Counted from the stretch's first letter, positions 54,340 through 63,741 are shown. The stretch: 64,000 nucleotides of DNA from Micromonospora_G sp044458865 (GCF_044458865.1 NZ_JBITIH010000008.1:62001-126000); one strand, 5' to 3'. Notes: generated by a model not told the origin, from the letters alone. Program-made: numbers and translations.

Positions 54340-55557
54340 GTGACGTCAGTGCGGGAACGGATCAGGGCGGTAGTAAGCGGTGCGGTCGGTTATGAACCGG
54401 GGTTGGACGCGCTGACCGTCGCGCCCGCGGCGGAGGTCGACCCGGCGCTGGTCGCCGCCGTACAGGAAGCCGTGGCCCGTCTCTCCGGCAAGGGCTGGCA
54501 GCCGGCCGAGCTGCACCGGGTGGTCGCCCGCCGGGGCCAGCCACAGCAGGGCGAACTGCTCACCGACGCGGTCGCCGCGCACCTGCGACGGTTTCCCCGG
54601 GCCACCGTCGACCAGCGGTGGCTGGCCCAGGCCGACGCGCTCAAAGCCCGGGTCTGGTGGAGCGACGACGCGACCTACCTGGACGAGGTCGCCCGGCGCT
54701 GGCGGATCGACCGGGTGGCCGTACTCGACGTGGTGTTGAGCCTGCTCACCACCCTCGCCGAGCTGCCACCGGTCGAGGTGCTCGTCCCACCGCCGGGAAC
54801 CCCCGCCGCGCCGGCCAACCAGTCGACCGGCGGTTCGTCCCGGGTCGACACGCGGCTGCTCGACCGGGTACGCGCCCTGCTGGCCAAGGCCGAGTCGACC
54901 ACGTTTCCGGCCGAGGCGGAGGCGTACACCGCCAAGGCCCAGGAACTCGTCACCCGGCACAGCCTGGACGAGGCGCTGCTGATCGCGCGTGGTGGTGAGA
55001 CGGCGACCGTGGTGCCGTTCGCGCGGCGGATCGGGGTGGACCATCCGTACGAGGGTGAGAAGGCATCCCTGCTCGACGCCGTGGCCCGGGCCAACCGCTG
55101 CCACACGGTCTGGTCACCGGAACTCGCGTTCAGCACCGTCTTCGGCTTCGACGCCGACATCGACGCCGTCGACCTGCTCTACACCTCGCTGCTGGTGCAG
55201 GCGCACCGGACGATGGCACAGAACGAGCCGCCGGGTGGCAAGGCCGGACGGGCCAGACTGAAGGCATTCCGCCAGTCCTTCCTGGTGGCCTTCTCGGTAC
55301 GCATCGGCGAACGCCTCGCCACCGCCGCACAGGCGGCGCTGGAGGAGGTCACCACCGACGTCGGCGGAACCGGGGTCACCGACCCGGCCGACCTGCTGCC
55401 GGTGCTCGCCTCCCGGGACGAGCAGGTCCGCGAGACCATGAACCGGATCTTCCCGCGTACGGTCCGCGCCCGGGGCAGCCGCGTCGACAGCCGCGAGGGT
55501 TGGGAGTCCGGCCGGGACGCCGCTGACCGCGCCGCCCTTCCGGACCCGGGCCGGTAG
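54340..55557 (+). CDS. DUF2786 domain protein
   Basis: A 405-residue protein. The DUF2786 domain is near residues 175-212 (RVRALLAKAESTTFPAEAEA, then TAKAQELVTRHSLDEALL), followed by a region with ANRCHTVWS and FGFDADIDAVDLLYTSLLVQ. The N-terminal part (about 60-160) is a helical domain with TVDQRWLAQADALKARVWW. The family is common in actinobacteria; molecular function is unknown. GTG at 54340 is chosen because of the leaderless -10; the longer frame from 54274 begins before that promoter. Confidence 0.82.
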   Translation: MTSVRERIRAVVSGAVGYEPGLDALTVAPAAEVDPALVAAVQEAVARLSGKGWQPAELHRVVARRGQPQQGELLTDAVAAHLRRFPRATVDQRWLAQADALKARVWWSDDATYLDEVARRWRIDRVAVLDVVLSLLTTLAELPPVEVLVPPPGTPAAPANQSTGGSSRVDTRLLDRVRALLAKAESTTFPAEAEAYTAKAQELVTRHSLDEALLIARGGETATVVPFARRIGVDHPYEGEKASLLDAVARANRCHTVWSPELAFSTVFGFDADIDAVDLLYTSLLVQAHRTMAQNEPPGGKAGRARLKAFRQSFLVAFSVRIGERLATAAQAALEEVTTDVGGTGVTDPADLLPVLASRDEQVRETMNRIFPRTVRARGSRVDSREGWESGRDAADRAALPDPGR

Positions 55558-55709
55558 TACAACGTCTTCTCGGATGTTGAATCAGCCGCTGACATCCCGG
55601 ACGGCTCGACAACGCTCCGAGCGCCGCTGTCGTCCGCGCTGCCCAGCCACAACCGTGCCGGGAGCGCCAGATAGCATCGCGCGGACCAGAACAGCCCCCG
55701 GGGGAAACC

Positions 55710-56183
55710 GTGAGACCTGACGTCACAAATGTCGGCGACGTTGACAAGCTTGGCGGTACGGCATCGGATGGTGCCGCCCGCCGAGGTCCGTTGGCGCATA
55801 CGGGCAGTTTCGTGATCCGCTCGCTCGTCGTGGCCCTGGTGCTGGTCGTCTTTGCGCTGAGCAGTGGAGGCGCGCTTGACGCGACCAAGTCGGGCGCTCG
55901 GTTACTCGCGAAGTCGGGATCGGTGCGTCAGACCGACCCGAAGTTCGAGGCGTTGCGCGCCGCGTTCCGTCAGGGCGTACCCGCAGGCACCCGGATGTTC
56001 AACGGCCAGGAATCCGAGACCGCCGACGGTCTTTGGCGGCATCAACGGGTCATGGAGCTTGCCGTCATATACGACGTTGTCGTGGTCGACAATCGGAGCC
56101 GGGCCGATGTCGTGGTCACGACCGTCGACGACGAGAACGCCCCGGACGGTAGCGGGTTCCGACTCGTCGTAGAGAGAGTGTGA
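55710..56183 (+). CDS. Single-pass membrane protein of unknown function
   Basis: A 157-residue protein. A 35-residue cytoplasmic N-terminus is followed by one membrane segment (VIRSLVVALVLVVFALSSGG, about residues 36-55). A soluble outer domain then carries FRQGVPAGTRMFNGQE, VMELAVIYDVVVV and VVTTVDDENAPDG. No known family recognised. The GTG is preceded by GGGGGAAACC. The GT-C-like gene begins six bases after its stop, so the pair forms an operon and may act as a complex. Base usage is slightly less GC-rich than the flanks. Confidence 0.65.
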   Translation: MRPDVTNVGDVDKLGGTASDGAARRGPLAHTGSFVIRSLVVALVLVVFALSSGGALDATKSGARLLAKSGSVRQTDPKFEALRAAFRQGVPAGTRMFNGQESETADGLWRHQRVMELAVIYDVVVVDNRSRADVVVTTVDDENAPDGSGFRLVVERV

Positions 56184-56189
56184 CCAGCG

Positions 56190-57551
56190 ATGGCTCCGAT
56201 TGTCGCGGTACTGCTGATCATTGTCGCGGGCTTTCCGCTCGCCCTGGCGCTCACTCGCGCACCTCTGCTCGCGCTGGTGATCGCACCGCTGATCAGCACG
56301 CTCACCAGCGCGGCGGCGACCATCCTCATGCTGCTGTTGGACGGTCCGTTGCTACTCTGGACCGTCGCACTGCTGCTTGCGCAGTACGCGCTGATCCCCA
56401 TCCTGCGCAAACGCGTGGTCGAGCTGCTGCCGTACGGCTCGTGGGCCGACGTCCTGTGGCTGGTCGGACCTCTGCTGCCCCCGCTGCTGCTGGTGCTCGA
56501 CCTGCCGATGAAGTGGGACTCGCACTCAATCTGGTGGCTACACGCCGCATACTTCACCAAGGGTGGCGAGGTCGCCCGGGCCGCTATCGAAAACCCGACG
56601 TACGCCTTCTCGCACACCGACTACCCGCCGCTGCCCTCGGCCCCGGTCGCCGCCGTGTGGGCCGTGCTTCCGGACTACGACTTCTACGTCGCGCAGTTCG
56701 TCTCCGCCCTCGTCACGTTCTCAGCGATCGTCGTGCTCGCGTACGCTGTTCGGCGTGCCACCGGCGCGGCGCCGGCGGGGGTGTCCCGGCTGGCCGGGGT
56801 CGCGGTCGGCCTCGCCGCCTGGTCAGTCGCCTGGCAGAACGTTTCGGGCGGGTACAGCGACGCGCTCTGGGCTGCGGCGTTTGTCGCCGGCGCGGTGCTG
56901 TTGCTCTTCGCGGCAGACGGTCTGACCCGTCCCACGCTCCCACTGCTCCTGCTGACCGTTGCCGGTCTGTCGAAGAACGAAGGCTTCGTGACGGTCGTCG
57001 TGTTGGCCGCTCTGGTGACGGTGAAGGAGCGGCGCAACTTGCGTCTGGCGTGGCGGGTCTGGCTACCGGTCGCGGCAGGATTGTCGTGGAGCCTGATCGC
57101 CCGGCTCCTCGGTGCTCAGTCCGACCTCGTTGCCGGTGGTCAGTTCCACCAACTGCTGACCGCCGACCCGGTGATGCTCGACCGGTTCCAGCAGATCTTC
57201 GTCGCGATGGCGCGGATCAGCGGCCCCATCGTCGCGATCTCGCTCGGGGTGGCGCTGCTCGGTGTGCTCTTCCTCCGGCGGGCACGACGCGAGTTGGGCA
57301 TCGGCTCGGACCTCTGGCTCTGGGCCGTCAATGTCGCGTACGCGGCCAGCCTGGTCCTGACGTATCTCATCACCCCGCACGACCTCACCTGGCACCTTGG
57401 ATCCTCGGTCGACCGGGTCAGCCTGCCACTCATCCTCATGGCGTGTGCGAGCGCGGCCTGCTGGGGCGCGGCCGCCGTCGGGCGCCGTGCCGCAAACCCC
57501 GGTCGGCGCGGTGGACGACGCCCCGGCCGCTCACCAGCCCGCGCCGTCTGA
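56190..57551 (+). CDS. GT-C-type polytopic membrane glycosyltransferase-like protein
   Basis: A 453-residue protein with about twelve hydrophobic segments. An acidic residue in the loop KWDSHSIWWLHAAYF near residues 109-123, followed by FSHTDYPPLPSAP, is like the catalytic external loop of GT39/GT87-type enzymes. RKNEGF-type motif SKNEGFVTVVV also occurs in such transferases. Substrate would be a polyprenyl-linked sugar; inferred. Coupled to the small membrane protein just upstream. A different open frame covers the same DNA for nearly the same length, but lacks the membrane pattern and is not believed. Confidence 0.75.
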   Translation: MAPIVAVLLIIVAGFPLALALTRAPLLALVIAPLISTLTSAAATILMLLLDGPLLLWTVALLLAQYALIPILRKRVVELLPYGSWADVLWLVGPLLPPLLLVLDLPMKWDSHSIWWLHAAYFTKGGEVARAAIENPTYAFSHTDYPPLPSAPVAAVWAVLPDYDFYVAQFVSALVTFSAIVVLAYAVRRATGAAPAGVSRLAGVAVGLAAWSVAWQNVSGGYSDALWAAAFVAGAVLLLFAADGLTRPTLPLLLLTVAGLSKNEGFVTVVVLAALVTVKERRNLRLAWRVWLPVAAGLSWSLIARLLGAQSDLVAGGQFHQLLTADPVMLDRFQQIFVAMARISGPIVAISLGVALLGVLFLRRARRELGIGSDLWLWAVNVAYAASLVLTYLITPHDLTWHLGSSVDRVSLPLILMACASAACWGAAAVGRRAANPGRRGGRRPGRSPARAV

Positions 57552-57616
57552 GGTCGTAGCGGTGTGATCCGGCCACTCGGCGGCTTCGTCAAGCGATCGG
57601 AGTGCGTTCACCTCGC

Positions 57617-57649
57617 GTGGGGTGGAGGTGCCGACACGCTCCACCCCAC
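57617..57649. terminator. Hairpin terminator after GT-C-like gene
   Basis: Perfect 11-bp arms GTGGGGTGGAG (57617-57627) and CTCCACCCCAC (57639-57649), loop 11 bases. Confidence 0.65.
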
Positions 57650-58062
57650 CCGGGAACCGTTTGCTGTCTCAGCCAGAATCGCAGGTCGGTGACGGTGTAG
57701 GAAAGCGAACCACGGAAGCCCACCTCGGTACGCTGCGGCGCCAGTGCGGCAATTCCTCACTCGGGGACGGCAGGCAGCTGAGTTCGCCGCTGCCCGACCA
57801 GGCGTCCGCCACCTGGATAGCCTCGTCAAGGGCTTGTCCGACCCGTTGACAGGCTGTTCGGGGATAGTGCACTGTCGCAAAGGGATGTTGGTAACGGCCG
57901 CAGCCGCCGCGACACCTCCTTTGGCGGACCCGTTGCTACGCCCCCAAAACGGGCTCGTGAGGCAGAACGCTCAGGAGCTACTGAACCGGCCACCTGTGAG
58001 AGCCGCGAGTTCCACGGGACGTCGCCGCCCGAGGAGGGGTGACCCGTACGCGGTGGGATGCT
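57650..58062. other. About 400 bp without a recognisable gene
   Basis: Only short open frames on both strands with no known motif. A minus-strand frame near 57669-57872 contains RVGQALDEAIQVADAWSGSG and could be the tail of a lost gene. GAGGAGGGG at 58031-58039 lies just before the next gene. Confidence 0.4.
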
Positions 58063-58377
58063 ATGGCCATGGATCGATTCGAGGCGTCCGGATGGCTGGA
58101 CTGGTGGGCGAACCCGTCGACCCGTCTCGGCAGTGTCGAGGTCTCGGTGGTGGTCGGCAGCGACGACACCGAGTGGGACGCGGTAGCCCGGGTTCGTGAC
58201 CAGGACAGGGAGGAGATCGCCTTCCTCTGCGACCTCGACCCGGTCTTCGTCCTGCGGTTCGCCGACGACAGCACCATCGCGGTCAACGTCCACACCACCG
58301 ACGATCGGAATCGGTTCAGGTTGACCGAGTACGCCGAGCCAACGACCCGACCGGTGGTGTCCCGCCTCGACCTGTAG
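58063..58377 (+). CDS. Small hypothetical protein
   Basis: A 104-residue, acidic, beta-rich protein (VEVSVVVGSDDTEWDAV, EEIAFLCDLDPVFVLRF, STIAVNVHTTDDRNRF), not recognised. It is cytoplasmic-looking, with no signal or membrane segment. The start is uncertain: ATG 58063, ATG 58069 or GTG 58039. The purine-rich GAGGAGGGG at 58031 is too close to the GTG and rather far from the ATGs. Codon use is normal for the chromosome, so it is probably expressed. Convergent with the GlxA-like regulator gene. Confidence 0.6.
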   Translation: MAMDRFEASGWLDWWANPSTRLGSVEVSVVVGSDDTEWDAVARVRDQDREEIAFLCDLDPVFVLRFADDSTIAVNVHTTDDRNRFRLTEYAEPTTRPVVSRLDL

Positions 58378-58475
58378 CGGGCCCGTAGGGCAACGGAGTC
58401 AGAACCGTTTGAGCCATCAGCACCGAGAACGAGCACAGGTAAGTAACCTACGGAAGCTTTGGCGGGGACTTCGTT

Positions 58476-59444
58476 TCAGGGCGCGCCCGCTCGGCGGAAG
58501 ACGTGCCGGTACGTCTGCGGTGACACGCTGGTGACCCGGCGGAAGTGCCGGCGGAGGCTGACCGGGTTGCCGAAGCCGGCCTCGCGGGCGATCCGTTCGA
58601 CCGGTTCGTCGGTCGTCTCCAGCAACTCCTGGGCCACCCGTACCCGCTGTTCGACCAGCCACTGGAGCGGGCTGGTGCCGAGGGTGTCGCGGAACCGGCG
58701 GGCGAACGTACGCGGGCTCAGATGCGCCTGGCGCGCCAACTCCGCCACGGTCAGCGGCCGGTCCAGGTGCTCGCGCGCCCAGTTGAGCAGCGGCGCGAGG
58801 TCGGAGTGCGGTTCGCCCCGGGTGACCGGGCGGGCGTACTGGGCCTGTCCGCCGTCGCGATGCGGTGGCACCACCATCCGCCGGGCCACCTCATTGGCGA
58901 CGGCGGTGCCGTGGTCGAGGCGGACCAGGTGCAGGCAGAGGTCGATGGCGGCGCCGGTGCCGGCAGAGGTGAACAGGTCGCCGTCGTCGGTGTAGAGCAC
59001 GTCCGGGTCGACCCTCACGCGTGGGAAGCGATGGGCGAAGTCGACCGCGTTCATCCAGTGCGTGGTGGCCCGACGCCCGTCGAGCATCCCGGCGTACGCC
59101 AGCATGTAGGCGCCGCTACAGATCGAGACGATCCGGGCACCCCGGGCGCGGGCGTGGTGCAACGCGTCCAGCAGCGGCACGGGTGGGTGCAGTTGCACCT
59201 GCCGGTTGCAGGCCGCCACGACGACCGTGTCCGCCTCGGCCAGCTCGTCGAGGCCGTAGGGGGTGTCGATCCGCATGCCGAGCGTGGTGCGCAGCGGGCC
59301 CGGCTCGGCGGCGCAGAGGCGCAGGTCGTACCAGGGATCGACCAGGTCGGAGCGGTCGATGCCGAAGACCTCGCAGGGTACGGCGAACTCGAAGACCGGG
59401 ATGGCGTCGGTGACGGCGACAGCGACGACGTGCGGCGCACTCAT
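58476..59444 (-). CDS. GlxA-family (PfpI-domain) AraC-type transcriptional regulator
   Basis: A 322-residue regulator. The N-terminal DJ-1/PfpI-like domain has the conserved cysteine elbow VSICSGAYMLAYAGML near residue 105. The C-terminal AraC double helix-turn-helix (VAELARQAHLSPRTFARRFR and FGNPVSLRRHFRRVTSVSPQ) covers about residues 225-315. GlxA-type regulators often control neighbouring transport or amine/amino-acid catabolism genes. It is divergent from the APC permease over 70 bp, so that permease is the likely target. The ATG at 59444 has TACGTT six bases upstream, a leaderless layout. Confidence 0.92.
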   Translation of the reverse strand: MSAPHVVAVAVTDAIPVFEFAVPCEVFGIDRSDLVDPWYDLRLCAAEPGPLRTTLGMRIDTPYGLDELAEADTVVVAACNRQVQLHPPVPLLDALHHARARGARIVSICSGAYMLAYAGMLDGRRATTHWMNAVDFAHRFPRVRVDPDVLYTDDGDLFTSAGTGAAIDLCLHLVRLDHGTAVANEVARRMVVPPHRDGGQAQYARPVTRGEPHSDLAPLLNWAREHLDRPLTVAELARQAHLSPRTFARRFRDTLGTSPLQWLVEQRVRVAQELLETTDEPVERIAREAGFGNPVSLRRHFRRVTSVSPQTYRHVFRRAGAP

Positions 59445-59456
59445 GGCAGAAACGTA
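59445..59456 (-). promoter_or_regulatory. Putative leaderless promoter of GlxA-like regulator
   Basis: Minus-strand TACGTT (59451-59456), six bases, then ATG at 59444; no Shine-Dalgarno sequence. Confidence 0.45.
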
Positions 59457-59514
59457 CCGCAGATCGGCATTCCTGCCACTGTTCGCCCACTCTGGAGTGC
59501 AGCAGGTTTGACCC

Positions 59515-60786
59515 GTGACCGACTCGTTGATCGAAAACAGCCCCTCCGTACGTTCCGGCGGTCGGCTGACCGTCGCCCAGGGCACCGCGCTCTACGTCGG
59601 GGCGGTGCTCGGCACGGGCGTGATCGCCCTACCGGCGCTAGCGGCGGAGGCGGCCGGGCCGGCCTCGCTGCTCGCCTGGCTCGCCCTGGTCGTGCTCTCG
59701 GCACCGTTGGCCGCCACCTTCGCCGCCCTCGGCGCCCGCTACCCCGACGCGGGCGGGGTCTCCACGTACGTCCGGAACGCCTTCGGGTCGCGGGCGGCGG
59801 CGATCGTCGGTTGGTGTTTCTATTTCGCGGTCCCGGCGGGCGCACCCGCCGCCGCGCTCTTCGCCGGTGACTACGTCGCGGTCGCGGTCGGGGGCGGCGA
59901 GACCACCACGGCGGTGACCGGGGCGCTCCTGATCCTGGTCGTGACCGTGACGAACGCGTTCGGGCTGCGGGTTTCCGGCCGGCTGCAACTGGTGCTCGCC
60001 GCCGGGCTGGTGGCGCTCCTGCTGACCGCGGTGGTCGCGGCGGTGCCGCACCTGCGATGGGAGAACCTGGAGCCGTTCGCACCGCACGGCTGGTTCGCGG
60101 TCGGGCCGGCGGCGGCGCTGCTGGTCTGGAGCTTCGCCGGTTGGGAGGCGATCACCCACCTGGCCGCGGACTTCCGGCGGCCGAGGCGCGACCTGCCCCG
60201 GGCGGCGACCATCGCGGTCGTCGTGGTCGGGGTCCTCTACCTCGGCGTCGCCACCGCCACCGTGCTGGTGCTCGGCCCGGCCGCGGGCAGCAGCGAGGCG
60301 CCGCTCGCGGAGCTGCTCGCGCTCGGCATCGGCGGTGAGGTGCACCTGCTGGCGGCCGTCGCCGCGCTGCTGCTCACCCTCGGCACGATGAACGCCTACT
60401 TCGCGGGGGCGGCGAAGCTCGGTGCGGCGCTCGGGCGCGACGGCGCGCTGCCGACCTGGTTGGACCGGGGAAGCAGCGCGGGTGAGGTGCCCCGGCGCAG
60501 CCTGCTGCTGGTCTCGGTGCTGGCCGGGGTGGCGATGGCGGTCGCGGTGGTGGCCGGGATCGGGCCCAAGCCGCTGGTGCTGCTCACCACCGGCTGCTTC
60601 GTCCTGGTGTACGCGTTGGGCACCGCCGCCGCGCTCCGCCTGCTGCCCCGGGGCAGCAGGGCCCACCGGTACGCGCTCTGCGCGCTGGTGGCGGTCAGCG
60701 CGCTGCTGGTGATGACCGGGTGGTACCTGCTCTGGCCGTTGGTCCTGGCCACCGGGGCGCTGCTCTACCTACGGCTGCGCGCCTGA
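59515..60786 (+). CDS. APC-superfamily amino-acid permease
   Basis: A 423-residue permease with about twelve membrane segments. The first unwound helix motif ALYVGAVLGTGVIALPALAA near residues 24-43 is typical of the APC family. Later motifs are SFAGWEAITHLAADFRRPRR near 205 and SRAHRYALCAL. It imports amino acids or amines by proton or sodium symport, or exchanges them. The GTG start has no clear ribosome binding site. The last 18 bases overlap the end of the convergent ABC ATPase gene. Confidence 0.9.
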   Translation: MTDSLIENSPSVRSGGRLTVAQGTALYVGAVLGTGVIALPALAAEAAGPASLLAWLALVVLSAPLAATFAALGARYPDAGGVSTYVRNAFGSRAAAIVGWCFYFAVPAGAPAAALFAGDYVAVAVGGGETTTAVTGALLILVVTVTNAFGLRVSGRLQLVLAAGLVALLLTAVVAAVPHLRWENLEPFAPHGWFAVGPAAALLVWSFAGWEAITHLAADFRRPRRDLPRAATIAVVVVGVLYLGVATATVLVLGPAAGSSEAPLAELLALGIGGEVHLLAAVAALLLTLGTMNAYFAGAAKLGAALGRDGALPTWLDRGSSAGEVPRRSLLLVSVLAGVAMAVAVVAGIGPKPLVLLTTGCFVLVYALGTAAALRLLPRGSRAHRYALCALVAVSALLVMTGWYLLWPLVLATGALLYLRLRA

Positions 60787-61557
60787 CCAGTCGTGGGCGC
60801 CGATCTCGGCCTCGCTCACCTTCGTCGGTTCGAGGACCCGGTGCAGGAACTCCCGGGTGCGGGCCTCGCGGGGCGCACCGAAGACCTCCTCCGGCGGACC
60901 GGACTCGACCACCGTGCCGCCGTCCATGAAGACCACCCGGGACGCGACCTCGCGGGCGAAGCTCATCTCGTGGGTGACCACCAGCATGGTCATGCCCTCG
61001 GCGGCGAGCGAACGCATCACCGCGAGCACCTCGCCGACCAGTTCCGGGTCGAGCGCGCTGGTCGGCTCGTCGAAGAGCATCAGCCTCGGCTCCATCGCCA
61101 GCGCCCGGGCGATCGCCACCCGCTGCTGCTGGCCACCGGAGAGCTGTGCCGGGTAGGCGTCGGCCTTCTCGGCGAGACCAACGCGCTGGAGGTTCTCCGC
61201 CGCGATCCGATTCGCCTCGGCCCGGTTGCGGCCGAGCACCCGGCGCTGCGCGATGGTCAGGTTCTCCCGTACGCGCAGGTGGCCGAAGAGGTTGAACTGC
61301 TGGAAGACCATGCCGATCCGGCGTCGTACGGCGTCGATGTCGCAGTCCGGGTCGGTGACCTCCACCCCGTCGACGTGGACCGACCCGCTGGACGGCTCCT
61401 CCAGCAGGTTGACGCAGCGCAGCAGAGTGGACTTGCCCGAGCCGGACGGCCCGATCACACAGACGACCTCGCCGGTCTCCACCGACAGGTCGATCCCGCG
61501 CAGGACCTCCAGGTTGCCGAACGACTTACGTAGGTCGCGGATCTCGATGGCGGGCAC
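60769..61557 (-). CDS. Polar amino-acid ABC transporter ATPase, GlnQ-like
   Basis: A 262-residue ATPase. Walker A is GPSGSGKSTLLRC near residue 37, the signature is LSGGQQQRVAIARALAM, Walker B is LMLFDEPTSALDPE, and VVTHEMSFAREVASRV is the H-loop and GlnQ-specific region. It drives the permease gene six bases upstream and the lipoprotein further up. A 25-residue C-terminal extension beyond the GlnQ core is present. The GTG start has AAGGAAAGG just upstream. Confidence 0.95.
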   Translation of the reverse strand: MPAIEIRDLRKSFGNLEVLRGIDLSVETGEVVCVIGPSGSGKSTLLRCVNLLEEPSSGSVHVDGVEVTDPDCDIDAVRRRIGMVFQQFNLFGHLRVRENLTIAQRRVLGRNRAEANRIAAENLQRVGLAEKADAYPAQLSGGQQQRVAIARALAMEPRLMLFDEPTSALDPELVGEVLAVMRSLAAEGMTMLVVTHEMSFAREVASRVVFMDGGTVVESGPPEEVFGAPREARTREFLHRVLEPTKVSEAEIGAHDWSGAQP

Positions 61558-61563
61558 CGCCGG

Positions 61564-62427
61564 TCACCTTTCCTTCGCGGCCCGGCGTTCCAGCCACCGG
61601 ACCAGTTGGGACAGCGGCAGGGTGATCGCCAGGTAGAGCAGACCGGCCACCACCAGCGGGGTCGGGTTGACCCGGGTGTTGAGGGCGTCACCGGCGAACT
61701 TCGTCAGCTCGATGGTGGTCGCGGTGACACCGAGGACGTACGCCAGCGAGGTGTCCTTGGTGAGCAGGATGATCTCGTTGGTCAGGGGTGGGATGACGAT
61801 CCGGAACGCCTGCGGCAGCACGATCGAGACCATGGCGCGGGTGTGTGACATGCCGAGGGTCCGGGCCGCCTCAAGCTGCCCCTTCGGTACGGCCTGGATG
61901 CCGGCCCGGATCGTCTCCGCCATGTACGCCGCGGCGGTCACCCCGAGCCCGACGGTGACCGCGCCGTACACGCCACCGGGGATCTCCCGGTCCGGGAAGG
62001 CGAGCGGCACGCCGTAGCCGACCATGAAGAGCACGAGCAGCGAGGGAAGCCCCCGGAACAGCTCGATGTACCCGGTGGCGAACCAGCGGTACGGCCCCAC
62101 CGACGAGAGCCGCATCAGCGCCAGCAGCAGCCCGGCTACGAGACCGAAGGCGAACGCCAGCAGCGTGTAGACGATGGTGTTGCGCAGCGCGACCGTGATC
62201 GCCTCGGGGAACATGCTCGATGCGACGTCCAGCCGGAAGAACGCGTCGGCGAGGCGCCCCCAGTCGGCCGCCGCCACCACGGTGAGCACTACCAGGGTGA
62301 AGACCAGGTAGCCGGCGAGCCGGCCCAGTCGCTGTCGCTGACGGCGGCCGAGCCGGCGCCGAGGGGTCGGCGGGACCGGGGCCGGTCGAGTCTCGGCCCC
62401 GGTCGTCAACATCTGCGGATCTGCCAT
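61564..62427 (-). CDS. Polar amino-acid ABC transporter permease, HisM/GlnP type
   Basis: A 287-residue permease. After a Pro/Arg-rich N-terminus there are about five membrane segments. The HisMQ-type motif FRGLPSLLVLFMVGYG and the EAA loop EAARTLGMSHTRAMVSIVLPQA are clear. One permease gene only, so it probably works as a homodimer. The ATG is preceded by GGGGGAGG. Second gene of a binding-protein/permease/ATPase operon. Confidence 0.94.
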   Translation of the reverse strand: MADPQMLTTGAETRPAPVPPTPRRRLGRRQRQRLGRLAGYLVFTLVVLTVVAAADWGRLADAFFRLDVASSMFPEAITVALRNTIVYTLLAFAFGLVAGLLLALMRLSSVGPYRWFATGYIELFRGLPSLLVLFMVGYGVPLAFPDREIPGGVYGAVTVGLGVTAAAYMAETIRAGIQAVPKGQLEAARTLGMSHTRAMVSIVLPQAFRIVIPPLTNEIILLTKDTSLAYVLGVTATTIELTKFAGDALNTRVNPTPLVVAGLLYLAITLPLSQLVRWLERRAAKER

Positions 62428-62484
62428 GCCTCCCCCAGTTCGCCCGGGGTGGCGCCCCGGGCGATGTCGTCACGTCGGACCTGG

Positions 62485-63312
62485 TCAGACCGCCGGCTTC
62501 GCGCCGATCCACTGGGCGTAGATCTTGTCATAGCTGCCGTCGGCCCGCGCCTCGGAGAGCGCCTGGTTGATCGTCTCCAGCAACTTGGCGTTGCCCTTCT
62601 TCACCGCGAGGCCGTACTGCTCGCCGGTGTTGAAGCCGCCCGCGACCACGACCTTGCCGGGGTTGGCCTTGACGTACTCGTTCCAGACCGGCAGGTCGCC
62701 GACGGCGGCCTCGATCTGTCCGGTGGCCAACGCCTGCTGGGCGGCGGCGAGATCCTTGTAGGAGACCAGCTCGACCTTGAGTCCCTGCGTCTGGATCTGC
62801 TGCTTGACGTAGTCCTCACCGGTTGTCGCACCCTGCACGCCGACGCGCTTGCCGGCCAGGTCGGCGAGGGTCTTGTACGACTTGCCGACCGACACCGCCA
62901 GGGCCTGGGTGGCGTCGAAGTACGGGTCGGAGAAGTCGAGCACCTTCTTGCGCTCGTCGGTGATGGTCATGCCGGCGGCGGCGACGTCGCACTTGCCGGC
63001 GTTGAGGTCGGCCCCGGACTTGATGCCCTCGAACGGGGTGTCGACGATCGTCTGGGTGAGGCCGAGCTTCTTTGCGGCGAGGTCGACGATGTCGACGTCG
63101 AAACCGACCACGGTGCCGCTGGCGTCCTTCGACTGGAACGGTGAGTACGGCAGGTGGGTGCAGGTGGTGAGCTTGCCGGACGCGACGACCTTGACACCGT
63201 CGGCGGTGGTGCTGCCGGTGTCCTCCTTCGCGCAGCCGACCAGTCCGGTGACCGTCAGCATCGCGCCCATGGCCAGTGCCGCACCACGCCGTGCACCTTG
63301 AAGCTTCGCCAT
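62485..63312 (-). CDS. Amino-acid-binding lipoprotein of ABC transporter
   Basis: A 275-residue solute-binding protein with signal peptide and lipobox GLVGC (Cys near residue 27). The mature protein has the SBP_bac_3 layout, including FDVDIVDLAAKKLGL, DVAAAGMTITDERKKVLDFS near residue 110 and a TTGEDYVKQQ hinge strand. These proteins bind polar amino acids such as Glu, Gln or His. First gene of the operon, with GGGAGG upstream of the ATG; the AT-rich stretch 63335-63375 probably holds its promoter. Confidence 0.93.
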   Translation of the reverse strand: MAKLQGARRGAALAMGAMLTVTGLVGCAKEDTGSTTADGVKVVASGKLTTCTHLPYSPFQSKDASGTVVGFDVDIVDLAAKKLGLTQTIVDTPFEGIKSGADLNAGKCDVAAAGMTITDERKKVLDFSDPYFDATQALAVSVGKSYKTLADLAGKRVGVQGATTGEDYVKQQIQTQGLKVELVSYKDLAAAQQALATGQIEAAVGDLPVWNEYVKANPGKVVVAGGFNTGEQYGLAVKKGNAKLLETINQALSEARADGSYDKIYAQWIGAKPAV

Positions 63313-63573
63313 CCGCGTTCCCTCCCCAGGGCAAGCAATCTGTATGTTCCCTATAGGTTAAGCCAGGATCTATCGGCGCCGGTGTTCGGGGGCAGGTCAT
63401 GCTCCGTTCACCAGCCCCTATGGGTAACACACCCGGTTCCGGCCCGCTGGCCCGGCCGCCGTCGATGGGTGGGGACGACACGGCACCGAGTCCCACCGAT
63501 GCGATGCGGGAACACCTGCGCGAAGCCGGCAGCCATCCGAATCCGGCACCGGTGCAGGACGAACGGGGGCGAC

Positions 63574-63741
63574 ATGACTCTCACCCAGCGAGCGCTGAAC
63601 CGGGCCACACTCGGCCGCCAACTGCTGCTGCGACGTGAACCCCTGGACGTCGCGGACGCCGTACGTCGTGTCGTGGCCCTCCAGGCGCAGCAGCCGGGGC
63701 GCCGAGGTCCGTCTCCTGCCGGGCTGAGCGGTCCACTTTAG
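63574..63741 (+). pseudogene. Truncated N-terminus of a winged-helix (AlkZ-like, HTH_42) protein
   Basis: The first about 42 residues, TLTQRALNRATLGRQLLLRR then LDVADAVRRVVALQAQQP, match the start of actinobacterial winged-helix DNA-binding proteins related to the AlkZ/YcaQ glycosylases. These are normally around 350-400 residues. The frame then turns into PGRRGPSPAGLSG and stops. The rest of the gene is absent, replaced by the leader of an ABC gene, so a deletion or rearrangement joined here. Identification is from memory. Confidence 0.6.

Noticed and set aside
56180..57559. Alternative plus-strand frame of 459 codons over the GT-C-like gene
   Set aside because: Almost equal length, but its translation is Arg/Ala-rich with no membrane segments. 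The other frame has regular hydrophobic helices and an acidic loop.
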